Source: Coccinella septempunctata
Taxonomy: Eukaryota > Arthropoda > Insecta > Coleoptera > Coccinellidae
DNA length: 64,000 nucleotides
Assembly (NCBI RefSeq): GCF_907165205.1
Contig: NC_058196.1
Location: forward strand, 21,866,501-21,930,500
Reading direction: 5' to 3'
The notes below the pieces were generated by a model. That model searched no databases, had not been told where the DNA came from, and saw only the letters and a program-made list of their open reading frames with translations. Below are positions 43,881 to 58,800 of this stretch, one piece after another (within the stretch, counting starts at the first letter, position 1; the number at the start of each line of letters is the position of its first letter). The position numbers were made by a program, and so were the translations under genes.

Positions 43881-46800
43881 ATGGTAAGGATGGGCTTTTC
43901 CTCCAACCTCCAAGGGAAGGTGTCCCACGACGCCATCATAACGAGGCAGGACGCGGAACTCAGGCTCTTGGAGCTGATGAAAAGATGTCTGGTGTCTAAA
44001 GTTAAATGTGATCGCGAATACGCGGTGGCTCTAAGTGCGGTCGCCACGCAAGGGCTCAAAATGGACAAGAGTGACGACTTGTGCGGCAGTCTGATCGCCT
44101 CCACGTGGAGGACCATGATGGAGGAGCTGGACAATACCGGGAAACTGATCAAACAGAACGCGGACAGCGTGGAGAGCAGGGCGATAGATTCCCTGAACTG
44201 TCTGTACGCGGAGAAGAGGAAGATCAGGAAATTGTACCAGGAGGAGTATAACAGGATCCAACACCAGTTGACTAACGTGAGTTATAAATTTAGGATGGAT
44301 AAATATAGAACTGATGTGTTCCAGCCCGTTATTAAGATAGGAAAAAGGGGCTATTACTATTTGGAGCTTTTGGAACGGTTGTGAATGTGAATGGATGTTT
44401 GGTGCGGTGCTCCAGATGGAGAAGAATACGTAGTTGCTCTATTTATGATATCCAATGTTCGAAAACATGAATCTCCGAGTAGACTATGGAATTTTGAGAG
44501 TGGATGTTTGTTGTTGCCTTCCTAATTCACCTTGTAAGATAAGGATTTCGCAAGGGAAGCTCTATAATAAAGTACAAAAAGCAGATCTAGTCTGGAACTA
44601 ACCATTCTGTCAAGTTTGGTCTCCAAAGTTTTCTTGATTACCATTCAATCTTCCAGTGAGGGATTTTTGTCCTAGATAAGGTTTAATGGTTGTAATGGCT
44701 TCACCACTGACCCAATAACTGTATTCTAGTTTTTCCACCTATGGGGATGACCTCAAGAGGAGTGTTTTTGTGGTTCTCTGTTATATCTCCTAGAAACTCC
44801 GATTGTCTACTACCTAATACATTATGTTGAATTTGAAGGAGACCAAGCGCGTATTTTTGAACCACTGGTTTCTATATACTGGAGGATTGAGAAAACTTCC
44901 AGAATATAGTGAGGTTTCCTTTCAATGTAGCTGTTTTGGAATAATCGAAAGTTTAGGTGGTTGTGATGATAGTGAGGCATATGAGAGTTGTAGATTACAT
45001 TTTGCGTCGAATGAGGACAGTCCAGTCAGTCAAATTCGGACTTAACAGGGATTCAATTCTTACAAAATATTTTACCAGAGTATTTTCTTAACATACTCTG
45101 TTAAAGAAGTCAATACTTTTCGAGGAGGCAGAATTATGGTTTGGGGTGTAGTTCTTTCGATGGCAGAACTTATTTATTACTACTTCCAAAAACCATGTCA
45201 ACCTGAGATGTCTGAGATATATATTGATGCTACCAGGTTATTACTTTTGGGAAGGCCAAGATCCCCTGAAATTAATCCAATCGAGAACGCTTGGGATCAA
45301 TTACAAAGAGCTCTTAATGCCTATGCAGAGGCCACAGCCCCAGCGAGAAAGGATTCAACAGCTCCCAGATCTTAGGCCAGCAGCATTTTCTGAATAACTT
45401 GATGGAAGCATGCAAAGAAGATGCCAAGCAGTTGTTGGTGATCGTGGAGGTCATACTTTGTATGGAGGGTGTGTTCTGTTTTTCGTGAAACTATATACTT
45501 GATACATTTTTTGTTACTGCTTATACAATATTGCTTTGAATTATTATTATTGTTCTAAACTCAAAAAGTCTATACATATTTCAAAAGGTAATGGGCTTTC
45601 TCTGAAGAAAAAACTCAAAATTAATTCAATATCTTAAATTTTTGAAGAGCAGTTTTAATGGCTGCCATACAGGGTGAGTCTTTAGCTCGTACAAATATTT
45701 CAACTGTAGACTCTTGAGTAGAAACACTTCTTCCCATACCATTTTTTTCGATGGATAAAAAGATATAGCCATTTTAGGTTTTCATAATGAGCTGTGCCAC
45801 CCTTGGAAAAACAAAATTACCTTTAAACAGAGTTGTATTCAGCTAAAGTACCCAATTTTCACAGATATTTTTTATTTTTGAACGTCAAATTACTCTAAAA
45901 CGGCGCATTATATGGGGAAATATAAAGAATTGGTCAAAATGAGAAAACCTGAAGACGTGGATTGTATCTTGTGCTCGAAAAAGATTCATCAAATAAATGA
46001 AAAACTATATTCCGAAATTAATTTCATTCGATGAAACCGTTTGTGAGATAGAACAAAAAAAATAACATTTTTTTATGGTTTTTGTAACAGCCTGTAGCCT
46101 GTAGCTTTCAAACCGAGGAGATTCGAAAAAAAATAGTAAAGGAAAAACGTGTTTCTTCTAACCTCAAGAATCTACTATTAAAATATTTGTATTAGTCAAA
46201 GACTCGCCCAGTATAGTGACCCAAACCTAAGGTTCTGCTACCTTAACACCTATATTATGCAAGTCGTAAATCGCGGTGAATGGTACCGAGTGCATATTTT
46301 TTGGAAAACCCGTTTCCATAATAGAATATGGACTGCGTCATTGACCATCTTTCACCAGGAAATGTTGATTGACGTTAAGACCTGTTCTGAATTGGAGGTT
46401 CTATAGAAATAGGTGGTCCAAAATATTAGCGCAGAATTTAATTTTCCACAATTTCTTTATGGTCCTCTGCCATCATATGTGAGCTACTTTTGAATACGTT
46501 ATTCGATGAACCAACATTGAAACGAAACTTGACAATACTCTAAAAATTGTCTTGAAATAAATGAACTAAATCATAACACACACTGATATAAAATCAATAA
46601 ATGTTACGAGCTGAATCAAAGTATTAACAGATATCAGATGTCGCTAGGCTATATCTCTTCCTCAAACTGGCAGCTGCAATCATATAAAGGGCCATCAATG
46701 TATTCCATTTCCGTCGGGGTATGAGTTATGTTGCTCTGACGTCAAGTCAAAAGAGCTCCTTCTCGACGAAACATTATTTTTGTTAATATTTCGAGTGATG

Positions 46801-49800
46801 TCGGTTTGCTAGTTCGATTCAGATTGTAACATTTGTTGATTTCATATTAGGTGGTGTCATGAATCTGAGTTAGGTCCCTAATAGATCCATTTAAATAATC
46901 AAACCTAATTCAGTAATTTAATTAATCTTTATTAGATTTCAATTAACTGGACTATATTTGGAGTAGTAACACCTCAGCGAAAGTGAAGAAGAGGATTCAA
47001 ACAGAATTACGTTGAAAATACACTGGGCAAGAAAATTAACGCACATTATGGAAATCTCAAATTTATTCTACAACTGAAGGTGTTCTCAATGATAATTATT
47101 TTTATCAGAATTATGTATGCATATGTTATCCACTTTCAACGGTTTTCTTCAATACAGATGTTTTTTCCCAGCAGGAATGAAGAAAGATGATACTATCAGA
47201 TTTTGAATGTATTGGCTCCATTCTAAAATCAGTTGTTCTCGATCAATTCTAGTAATCAATAGTTTTTCTTTCGTTTGATTTTCTACACTCGATCGCTATG
47301 CAACGCGAAACACGTAATTTGACCCAAGAGGAATGTGCCCAAGCGGTATTTTTGCGAGAAGATGGGTGGACATACACAAGAATTGCAGAAAGGTTTGGAG
47401 TTTCCCATACAAGTGTGTCCAGAATGTTGCAGCGATTCAGGGAGACAGGTATGAATGTTCGAAGACCAGGACAGGGTAGACCACGGGTAACAACTGCCAT
47501 TCAAGAACGTTACTTGAGAGTTTCTTCGTTGAGACAACAGTTTGCAACCGCTCGCCTCCTTCTAATTCAGCTTGAGCAAACTCATGAGGTGCAAATTAGC
47601 ACTCAGACAATAAGAAATCGCCTCAGAGAATATGATTTAAGGCCTCGTGTCGCGGCAAAAGGCCCAGCCCATCGAAGGGCGCGTTTGGATTTTGCGAGAG
47701 AGCATATCCATTGAGAAGAGGCCGATTGGGAAAGAGTTCTCTTCACAGATGAGTCTAGATTCTGCCTCTACCATTGTGATCGACCTTCCCTTGTATACAG
47801 ACGTCCACATGAAAGATATGCTCAGTGCAATTTCCTGCATACTACTGGTTTCGGGGGAGGATCGATTATGGTGTGGGATGGAATATCTGACTGCTCGCAC
47901 AGACCTAGTGGTCGTTGATAATGGAGCTATGAATGCTGATAAGTATATAAGGAACATTCTTGAAGAGCATGTAGTGCCATTTGCCCCATACATTGATGAA
48001 AATTTAATTTTTATGGATGATAATGCCAGACCCCATCGTGCGCGCATCGTTCAGGAGTACCTTGAAGAGGTTGAAGTCTCTCGAATGGAATGGCCAGCAA
48101 GAAGTCCAGATCTCAATCCGATTGAGCAGGTTTGGGACAACCTCAATAGAAGGTTGAGAAGTTCAGAAAATCATACAACTACTCTTAATGACTTAGGAAT
48201 CCAACTCGGAGAAATCTGGGAAGGATTAGATCAGAACATTTTAAGATCATTCATTTTGAGTATGAACCGTCGTTGCCGAGCTGTAATTAACGCAAGGGGT
48301 GGAAATACCAAGTATTAAATCACTTATCCGCATTTCAGTATTTTGAAAATTGTTCATTTCTCTTCTTTCACATAAGATTAGATGAAATCCTGAATTGTTC
48401 TTCCATTTAATGTGTCTTGTTTCGTTCAAAACCTTTCCGAGAGAACATAAAAATTAAGTTATAAAGTCAATGTAGAGTTAACTTTCATTAAAATTGAGAT
48501 TTTCAGAATGTGCGTTAATTTTTTTGTGCAGTGTTTAATGGATGTTGTCTGAGATTTCCAATTATTCAAAATCTAAGAGATTTGCTGCCAAAGTATTCCA
48601 ATAGGTCATATTACGGTGATAGGAACTTGTGACGAATGTAATGGGTCAACTTCGAAGCGCTTCGGAAATATCAAATTGAGGTAGCTGATACTTGTTTGAC
48701 TATCAATATAAAATCTTCAGGTGAGTGAAGGTGATACTGATAACCGAATTATTACCTCACACTTGTGAAAGTATTACCTTCACTATCCTAAAATACCTAT
48801 TGTGATAGGGGAACACGTGTAGAGGTAAAAAACTAGTCGTTCATCGTATAAAACAATATCACCTCACTCTTCATCGATTTCAGATTTTAATGTGGCTCGG
48901 AATATTCTGATGGTATTTTCGAATTTTTATGTGAAATCCAAGAAGAGTTTCCCAACATTCCAATACATTTACTCCCAAAATTTTAATCGATTTAGTCTGA
49001 ATTGAATGATTGGATAAAAATTGAGCTTTTCTCACGTTTAGATGCAGCTTTCAGATAACCGTCTTGAGAATCATCTTGTCGACATTTCTGTACGTTAAAA
49101 TTCGCCAATCTACCGGTTCACCTTCAGAATAGAAGGAGTGGTGCTGCCTGTTGTAACTTCTTCGCGGACAATCTTCTAGCTAAGACGTTAACCTTATTCA
49201 TTGCTAAATTTTACCTGTGGCTTCATTATCTTGTAATGCCAACCTTTGTAGAATCTCTTCCTTATGAAGTTTTCAATAAAATATGAGTTGTTTCAAATCA
49301 AATCTTGATTTTTCATGTACGAGGATATATTGAAAAACTCTTAGCCTACTATAGCACCAAACAAAATTTCAATGTCAAAATATTTTATTACTCAACATAT
49401 TCTCCTCTTGATTGGATACATTTATTACAGCGAACCTGCAACGTCTCTAGACCTTTAAAAAAAAAGTTTTTTCTTGCTCTGCAAGCCAAACCTCCACAGC
49501 TTTTATTATCTCCTCGTTGGAAGAAAATTTCCGACATTTTAAACTTTTTTTCAGTTGAGGAAAGAGATGATAGTCGGATGGAGCCAAATCTGGTGAATAA
49601 GGGGGGTGTTCTAGTAATTCAAACCCTAAATCACGAATTTTTTGCCTGGCTACAAGAGATTTGTGTGCAGGGGCGTTGTCCTGCAAAAACAAAACACCTT
49701 TGGATAGCTTTCCGCGTCTTAAATTTTTTCCCGTAGAGTGGTCAGTACTGTCGAATAATAATCTCTGGTTATTGTTCTACTCTTATCCAAAAATCAATCA

Positions 49801-52800
49801 TGATAATTCCATGGCAATCCCAAAAAACTGAAGCAAGAACTTTTCCAGCAGATTTTTGGAAACGAAAACTTCTTAGGTCTTGGAGAACCAGAGTGTCGCC
49901 ATTACATCGATTGTTGCTTTTTTTCTGGATCGTAGAAATGTATGTATGTAAAAGTTTCATCCATAGTAACAATTCAAAGTCTTTATAATCAGTTTCAAAT
50001 GGAGCACAGATCGAAAGCAATGCCCTTGCACGCTTTCGGTCAACATTCAAACATTTGGGGATCCATTTAGGAGCAATTTTTCTCATGTCCAAATTTGCGT
50101 GAACTATATGATGAAGGCGTTCGTATGAAATATTCAGTTCTTCAGATACCCGTTTTAGCCCAATTGGATGGTCTGATAAAATCATGTCATGAAGTGCATC
50201 GATATTTTCGGGGACTGATACAGACATTGGTCTTCCTGATCAGTCATCATCTTCAATGGAAAATGTACCTCTTTTGAAGCTTGGTGTCCAATTTTTCACG
50301 GTCGCATACGAAGGACATTGATCACCAAGGGTATCAAGCATATCTTCGAAAATCTGCTTACCTCTTAGCCCTTTTAAATACTGGTACTTGATGATGGCTC
50401 GATACTCCAATTTTTCGTTTTTCACAATGTCGGTGGACATCTCCTTTCTTTTAATTTATTGCGTAACTCTGGTTTACTTTTTTGACCTCAAACTTCACAC
50501 TGACACTTCTGATGGGTTATTGTTCGTTGCTATGGTAACGCAATATTTTTTTTATGCATGGAACTGGTCTAGGCTAAATAGATATCAATACATCCTTGTA
50601 TATGTCTGAAACGTTGAAAGCTACTATAAATATGAACTAGATAAAGTTTGAAGATCGTAGAATTTTCTACAAAAAAGTATCTTTATTTCTGTGAGCCACT
50701 CTTCTCTAGTTATGGTGATTTTTAGGAAATAATAAATTACTTATGCTCTACTTCTAACGGCATATTATCCGGAGAAAGTGGGTAGGTACTTCTAAATCCC
50801 TGAATATATCATTTTGTATCATAAAACGTTTTATTTTTTCCGTTGGGGACACTTCACATGCAAACCCATAAGTGGATCTCTTGTTTTGTTACCATTCATT
50901 CACCAAGGAATGTCCAATCTTCCTATTTCACCTCTGGGTCGGTTTTGAATTCGTCATCGATCATAAAATAGATTTCTCTTCCAAGAAGTCGATTCAGTGA
51001 ATACAGCGTCGTCGGTTGTATTTCAAGGTGGTCCGTAAATAATTCTCAACGGAGATTAGATAGATAAATAACTGTTAGAGGCGTGTCCCGACAATGGTCA
51101 TTCAAGTAACACGAAAATTTGACCGATTAATTTATATTAGAAACGCCTACGTATTCTTTTCGGCTCTACTCTTGTGAAAATAATTAATTGTTCCGAGATA
51201 ATTTGACAAAATGTCTGTTTTTGCCTCTGACAATATATCTCCATAACTCTTGTGAAGTTGGCACCGAGTCTTTCGAAAAACAAATTTATTTGGAGTCTGG
51301 GTAGATTTAAAAGAGTTTTGGAGTTCCTGATACAAATTTTGAATTGCTCAAACTTCACGCGGTGCTGACTTTTTCAAAAAACATTGTTCTGCTGCTAATT
51401 TTCGTTGGCGAAGGAAGAGTTCAAGAGTTTTCGATAATTTTTAGAAAAAGTTCTGCAGAAATAAAAAAAAATCAGAACATAGTTTTTCAACTCTTAAGAA
51501 AAATCATATCGAGAGCGCTTGGCGAGTTCCACGAAATATCTCAAGTGACTTTCATCGAAAAAACAAAACTTTTCAATTTATCAGCAATAATAAGGTCAGA
51601 CCGACGAATTGGGCTAAAACGGATATCTGAAGAACTGAATCTTTTCTATGAATCATCATATACTTCAAGTCAATTTGGACCTGAGAAAAATTGCTGCAAA
51701 ATGGATCCCCAAATGTTTGAATGTTGACCAAAAGCGTTCAAGGATAGAAGCATCGCGTTCGATCTGTGCTCGATTTGAAAACGATGTAGACTTCTCAAAC
51801 CGAATTGTTAGTATGGATGAAACTTGGGTACATTTCTACTATCCAGAAACAAAGCAACAATTGATGGAATGGCGACACTCTGGTTCTCCAAGACCTAAGA
51901 AGTTTCGTGTCCAAAAATCTGCTGGAAAAGTTCTTGCTTCAGTTTTTTGGGATTAACATGGAGTATCATGATTAATTTTTTATATAAGGGTAGAACAATA
52001 ACCGGTGATTACTATTCGACATTGCTGACCACTCTACGAGAAAAAATTGAAGATAAAAGACTCGAAAAGCTATCCAAAGGTGTTTTGTTTTTGCAGGACA
52101 ACGCCCCTGCACACAAATCTTATGTTGCTATGCAAAAAATTCGTGATTTAGGATTTGAATTACTAGAACATCCCCCTTATTCACCAGATTTGGCTCCATC
52201 CGACTATCATATCTTTCCTCAACTGAAAAATAGTTTAAAAGGTCGTAAATTTTCTTCCAACGAGGAGGAGCATAAAAGCTGTGGAGGTCTGGTTTGCCGA
52301 GCAAGAAGAAACATTTTTTTTTTTAATAACAAAATATTTTGACATTGAAATTTTGTTTGGTTCTATAGTAGGCTAAGAATTTTTCAATATATCCTCGTAT
52401 ATTTGGACCATGCTTGAGACGAGCTTGTTGTGGACCAACCAAGTATACCAGCTTCACCTTGAATTTTCTCTTGTAATTTTTTTTTCTCTGCTATTCAAAC
52501 CTTGATTTCTCATATTTTCAATTGTAATATTTTCTATTAAATTCCCCATTTTTTTTTTCTAAAAAAAACCAAACCAACTGAACATACTGGTACCGGCACC
52601 CCAAACAACCCCTGTTGCATCGTCTCTGGTCTTTATTCAAGTGACGAAAAATCTTCCATTAGTTCATGGTTGATTGAATGTTGAACTCACTTCGATACGG
52701 CATCACACGTAAGTAAGAGACAACCTGTGAAGCCGAAAGTATACCTACAGGTTATAACGGAAATATAACCATGCATACAAGCATCCGTTTTTGGACTCCG

Positions 52801-55800
52801 AAGTAGTACTCCATGTAACACCAGGGTCTCCATGTACCTAACAGTCGCTGTCTCGAATTTATGCACGGTTGATTATTGTCTATTCAAGATTTGAGCATCA
52901 TTCGATTCTGACTTTGGCGGTTGGTCACGTAGTCTGACGAGTCACAGCAAGGCAGTACTATCAATGCAATCGATTTTATATTAAACTTGCGTGAAAGGAA
53001 TACACTGCTCAACAGTTGATAAGGATCACTGACCTTCCATCAATTTCGAGATGTTTATTTTGATCAGATACCAAAGTATGTTTAGTTTCATAGAAAAAAA
53101 TTGGTAATTGAAAATATAGGAAATTCGAGGAAAAAAAAAATTATGAAGAATCCCGGTAAAGCTAGTCTTATTTGGTTGGTCCTCCACTAGCTCGTCCCAA
53201 GCATCCTACACTTCAAGGCATATTTTCGATGAGACAATTCATGAAATTTTGAGAGAAATTGGTCCAAATAGCCACCAAAGCGTTAGAAATTAGCTCTAGA
53301 TTGTTCATCGATTGTTCTAGACAAACAGCTGTCAGGACATGTCCGCCCAGACATGCTCAATGCAATTCATGTCTGGAGAGCAAGATGGCCCGTCCATCCT
53401 TTCAATAGCGGTGCTTCATTCATCATTTTCATTGCTGTATCTCGTTATTGAGAGTAAATCTATAGGAAGACTCAAAAACAAAGCTATCGGTGCGATCAAA
53501 CTCATAATTTCTTAGGGTTACTTGCGACTGTGTGCCCTCCTGTGACTGAAGAGACCCAACCCTGACCTACAGATTATTCCACACTCCGGGCAAGGATAGT
53601 CACCAACCAGATCTGGCCGCTGCTATATTCTTCTCGAGTCTCCATTATAACTTTGGACCAGAGACCTCCACTGTGATCTGTCTAACGCTAGTTGTTCCCA
53701 GTTGTGATTGGCATTAACTGATTTTAGGGATTGATGCAGTATATCCTTAAACCGCTTATACTGGTCTCCTGGTTTGCGAGCTCCCTCTGTGAATTCTCCA
53801 TAGAGAGCTATTTTGGGGAGTCTTGTGTCTTGCATCCTCAGAATGTGGCCGCCCCATCGAGTCGGGCCCTCGATACTCGAGTCTCAATTGTTATACAACT
53901 CGCGCGCTGCAAGACTTCTGCATTTGAAATTAATTAACCATAATAGGATGGTTTTTCTGGGAGATTCGCGTGTAGAATCTTCGAAAAATGTTCAAAAAGA
54001 TGGGTTCAGTTAAAAAATCGTCAAGACCGTCAAGTTGCACCGATCACGATGAAACTTCAAGATGTATTACTAGTACAGTTGCTCTTTGAGAAGTTAGGAG
54101 AAATATTTTTTCAAATATCGAAAAATGGTTTTATTTTCCTCTTCAAATAACAATTAGTTTTAAAGTACATTTCTTTGAAACCGAGTTCGAAACATATAGC
54201 GTATATTATAAAAATACAAAATTTCAAATATAAATTATGGTTTCCCCCCAAATCACTCCTGTAACCGCCACTGTGGAGGATAAGGTTCGTTTTCAAATAT
54301 TGCAGACTGAAAATGCAATCGAAAATTTTTTCATTTGAAATGAATGTTATTTGAATTTTTCTCCACACTCAAACCATAAACTTCGTTAATACTTAATGCG
54401 TGTGAAAATTGGTCCTTTCATACGTGCCACCATCAAATGGAAAACCTTGAAAATATGTCATTGCAGGAATTATATCAGATGCATGCGGTCAGTTTACATT
54501 AAATGGAATTCCAATTACCTTCACTTCTTATCAGCAACAGTCAATAATTTTCCGTAACGAAAATTATATTTTTCTCTCAAGGATTTTTTTAGTACCTTAG
54601 GTGCCCCCGGAAATTTACAGACCATTTTTTTGGTTGGAAATCGTTTTTTTTACATTCGATCAGATTGAAGTCACGAATCCAACAGTGAGCACATGAATTG
54701 CAGTTTGAAACAAAGGCGTATATTCTATAAATATTATCAATATATTCTCAGATGAAGATGATTTTTCCAGTTTTTCCGGGATTTCCTCAATAAGGTATAA
54801 CATTACTTCAAAAATTATCACCTCATCATCATTATTATTGCTCATTCCCAAATAAATCCACTCTGGCTCTACACATTAGGTTGGACATCTACTTCATATA
54901 CAGCATTCATCAACTTAACACACCTTTGTACTTGAAATTATTCAAGAGGTACAATCCTTCTCTGTTTTATTCATGATACTCAATAAGAACAATTAGTAGT
55001 CAACACCGCACACACTGTTTGCGTAAAAGGTTTCTTTAATCACTATTCTGGCTATATTCATTAGCATCTCGCTTTCAGAAGTTTCATGTTATTAAAAAAC
55101 GTTGTTGGATTTTCTGGTTATTGTCATTTATGTAAAATATCCAAAAAATATTGCGTCATAATTACAAATCTGATGAAGTTAATGTTTTTCAGATAACAGA
55201 GGAGGTAACGAGGAAGAAACTAGAATATCAGAAATACTTGGAGTTGTACAAATTGATGCGGACGAGATTCGAAGAGTATTATGTTAAGGGTGAGTTTTTC
55301 GTGATGAATATTTGAGTACAATTTTTCAAAATAGCCAAAATGAGAACGAAATGGATAAAAATAATTTTTTGGTTAGTTATATAAGGCGGAGATTGAACAC
55401 TCTATAAGTAGTAAAGATTCATGTATGATTTCTCGAGGAATAGTCAAACAAACACAAATAGAAAACGATCAGAATAAGGCCACAAAGAAGGGTAACCGAA
55501 CAAAAGCATTTTGCGAGGGGTGGATATGTTTTTATTACCTATATTTTTTTAATATACAGGGTGAGTCTCGTACATATATTTTAACAGTAGCCACTTGAGG
55601 TCAAAAGTTACACTTTTGTCCTATACCATTTTTTTCCGATTCGGTCCTGATAAAAACATACAGCCATTTTAAGCTCTCATAATGAGCTATGCCACCTTTG
55701 GAAAAACAAAACTCCCTTCAGAGTAACAAGCTAAATCTATGACACTACACATCTGTGGATATTTCGAATAGAGTTGCATTCAGCCAAAGTACTTTTCAAT

Positions 55801-58800
55801 TATTGAACATCAGATTACTCGAAAACTGCGCATTATACGAGGAAATATGAATACTTTTATTTCGCAAAACGTTCAAGTATTTCTTAGGTAGCGTCCAAAT
55901 TAGTCTCAATAGTTGGGTTCTTTGAATTTTTGATATTTTTATGATACTTAATGATCATAATGAGGAAACTGTAAGATGTGGGTGATGTCTTGTGTTCGAA
56001 AAATATTGATCAAATAAATGAAAAACTATATTCCGAAATTCATTTCATTCGATAAAACCGTTTGTGAATAAGAACTAAAAATAACATTTTTTTATGGTTA
56101 TTCAACAGCATGTATCTTTTAAACCGAGCCGATTCGAAAAAAATGGTATAGGAATAAAGTGTTTCTTTTGACCTCAAGAATCTACTGTTAAAATATTTGT
56201 ACGACTCACCCTGTATACATGCAGTCTCAAAACAGTTTATAATACTTCCTTTTCTTCCTTTTTCCTTTTTCGATTCTTGGTTGGGCTTATATTGAGCCCC
56301 ACTGTTCAATATTTCCGAGGCCCTTTTATGAAAAATTTTGTTCTTAAGTAAGAACAAATTTTGACCTCAAGTAAGAGCAAAAGTTTGTTCTCAAGTAAGA
56401 ACAAAATTTTGTTCTTGAGTAAGACCAGTTTTTCATTAGCTAAGTAGCTAATACTAATAATCACCAAGAAGACTATATCAAGATATGCAGCATCAGCTGG
56501 CATCGGCCAAGAGTGTTATTTTTCTTTACTTTCTTCTCTTAAACACGTAACAATCAATGAATAATTCACAGATAGTTCGCACATATTTATTCTGCGATTC
56601 AGGACATAACCAACATTGTTTTTTTACAGCTGGAAGGGGAGGTAAGAAATTAGACGAAGTCAGGGACAAATACCAAAAAGCTTGCAGAAAACTGCATCTT
56701 ACACACAACGAATACGTCCTGCTTCTCTGCGAGGCGGTGGAATTCGAAAAAGATTTCAGAACAGTTCTGCTTCCCGGACTTTTGGAGAGGCAACAGAACA
56801 TTCAGGAAGATTTTATACTGATCTGGTGAGTTTTCGATGGATTATTAAAGGTTTCACTTTGTTTATTTATTTATGGCAAAGTTTCCTTCTTCTTGAGATC
56901 AAGAGTTGAAGTCTGGATACCTGAATACAAAAATGATTTGTGAATATCTTTTTTGTATTCATGATTCTGACAGAAAGAAGGAAGAAACTGCTGTGTATAA
57001 AACTGGCGAATAATTCTGATAGAACTGAATCTTTGTGTACAAAACCATTTTTCTTTCGAGTACCTATCTAACCAGATAATTGATCGTAATTTATATTAAA
57101 ATATATGTATACATAGTAAGATATTACGTTATTAACATGTTGAGAGCAAACATTACAGATAGATTCTAGTATCATTTTTCTGGCATTACGCCAGAATAGG
57201 TTCATAACTATTTCATAATGCATAAAATGCATCGTTAATTCATAAAAATTGGCATTATTTCAAAATGATATGGGGAAGCCCGAAAAAGTAAAGGAAACAT
57301 TTGTTTTGTAACCTTTTATGTGTTTTTTCTACCAGCATCTGAGACATGGAGAAATAAAAATTACTAAATAATGAGTATCTATATGAAAAAATTTATTGAG
57401 TCGTTAAAGTTAAGTTTTTATGACTTATGCTGTGGATCAATTGCAATTTTGTAGTGGTCTTTTGGATGGTACGAAATGAATTAATAATCAGATAATTATA
57501 TTCCTGAAGAAAATGTTTCTAACCAATATGTTGGGAAATATTCCAATTAATTTTCGGGTTTCCCATTTCCCATTTTTGTCCTTATTACTCATTATTTTTC
57601 TTTTTTCGTGTTTTTGATTTCGGTAGGGAAAAGTATCAAAAATATTAATGCTCTTTCTTTCAAAATATTTTTCAATTGATAAGTAGAGTGAACAGTTGAA
57701 GTATTAGAAAGCACCTATAAATACAAAAAAAAATTAACAAATCGCTCAAATGTACTCATTACACTAACTCTTACTCTGTAATGACCGACAAAAGGAAAAA
57801 AGGGTCCTAATAGATCAATTACTCTAACGACGTACCTGCCTTTCGAATTCGAAGGAATTAATAGGCAGCTATATAATTTGAACAGAGTTGCGACAACATT
57901 GCTACTTACAGGCTTAACGCTTTAGGCCAATTCAGTTCTGAATTACCTCGAAAACTACTGAACGATTAACGAATACTATATGGTGAACTTATTTTTTGTT
58001 AATCCCTAAGAAGTTTCAAATGAGGAAAGTCTGGATTATAATGACTGTTTAAAAACATAACAAATGATTAATTTATATGTAATATGTACCAGGATGTATT
58101 GAGAATTTTAAAGCAATTCTTCAGAAGCAAACAAATTGAGAAGGAATATACTGCTCAAAAATTGAAGTGGTTATTGTCCTTTTTATTGTAGTTACATTTA
58201 AGCCATATTTTTATAGTCTTTAGTTTTATTCCGGCCATATTAACAATTCGGATTCATCGGCCTGCATGAGCAACATCTTGTCTGTTGCTGTTTTGCAACA
58301 CTTCTACGATTTTTGACAACACAGAAGGAATAATATCGAAAAGCCTTCAGTTTGTTTTGGTTATAATTTCATCCAGATAATCCATAACAATTACCTCAAG
58401 GTAACCTCAAAGAACTTGAGCAAAACCAATTCCACCAGAACAGAACACAAAACTCCTTAGACCTTCGATGAATAGGGTGTCTAGATTTCATCAAGACTTA
58501 GAGATGCAAGTCTCATTCAATTCTCAAATATTATTACGCAGCTCTGATGTGACTTTTTTACGTGAAAACTTTACAGCGACCCTTCTAATAAGTTATTGTC
58601 CATTGCTATTATCCTTATCCACGGTCTTTGTCTACAAGATATAGATACATGATACATCCTCATAGATATCCTTTAATCTAAAGGCATTCAATTTTTACAG
58701 GAAACAAATTCTTATAGATGTATCCAGTTTGTCGGACCTATCTTCAGAAAAATTCAAGAAGATTCAGAAGAAAGTGGGGAATTCCCTGGAAGCTATAAGA

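Noticed and set aside
49305..49736. 143-codon plus-strand open frame
   Set aside because: Lies antisense to the C-terminal third of mariner copy 2; no motif of its own.
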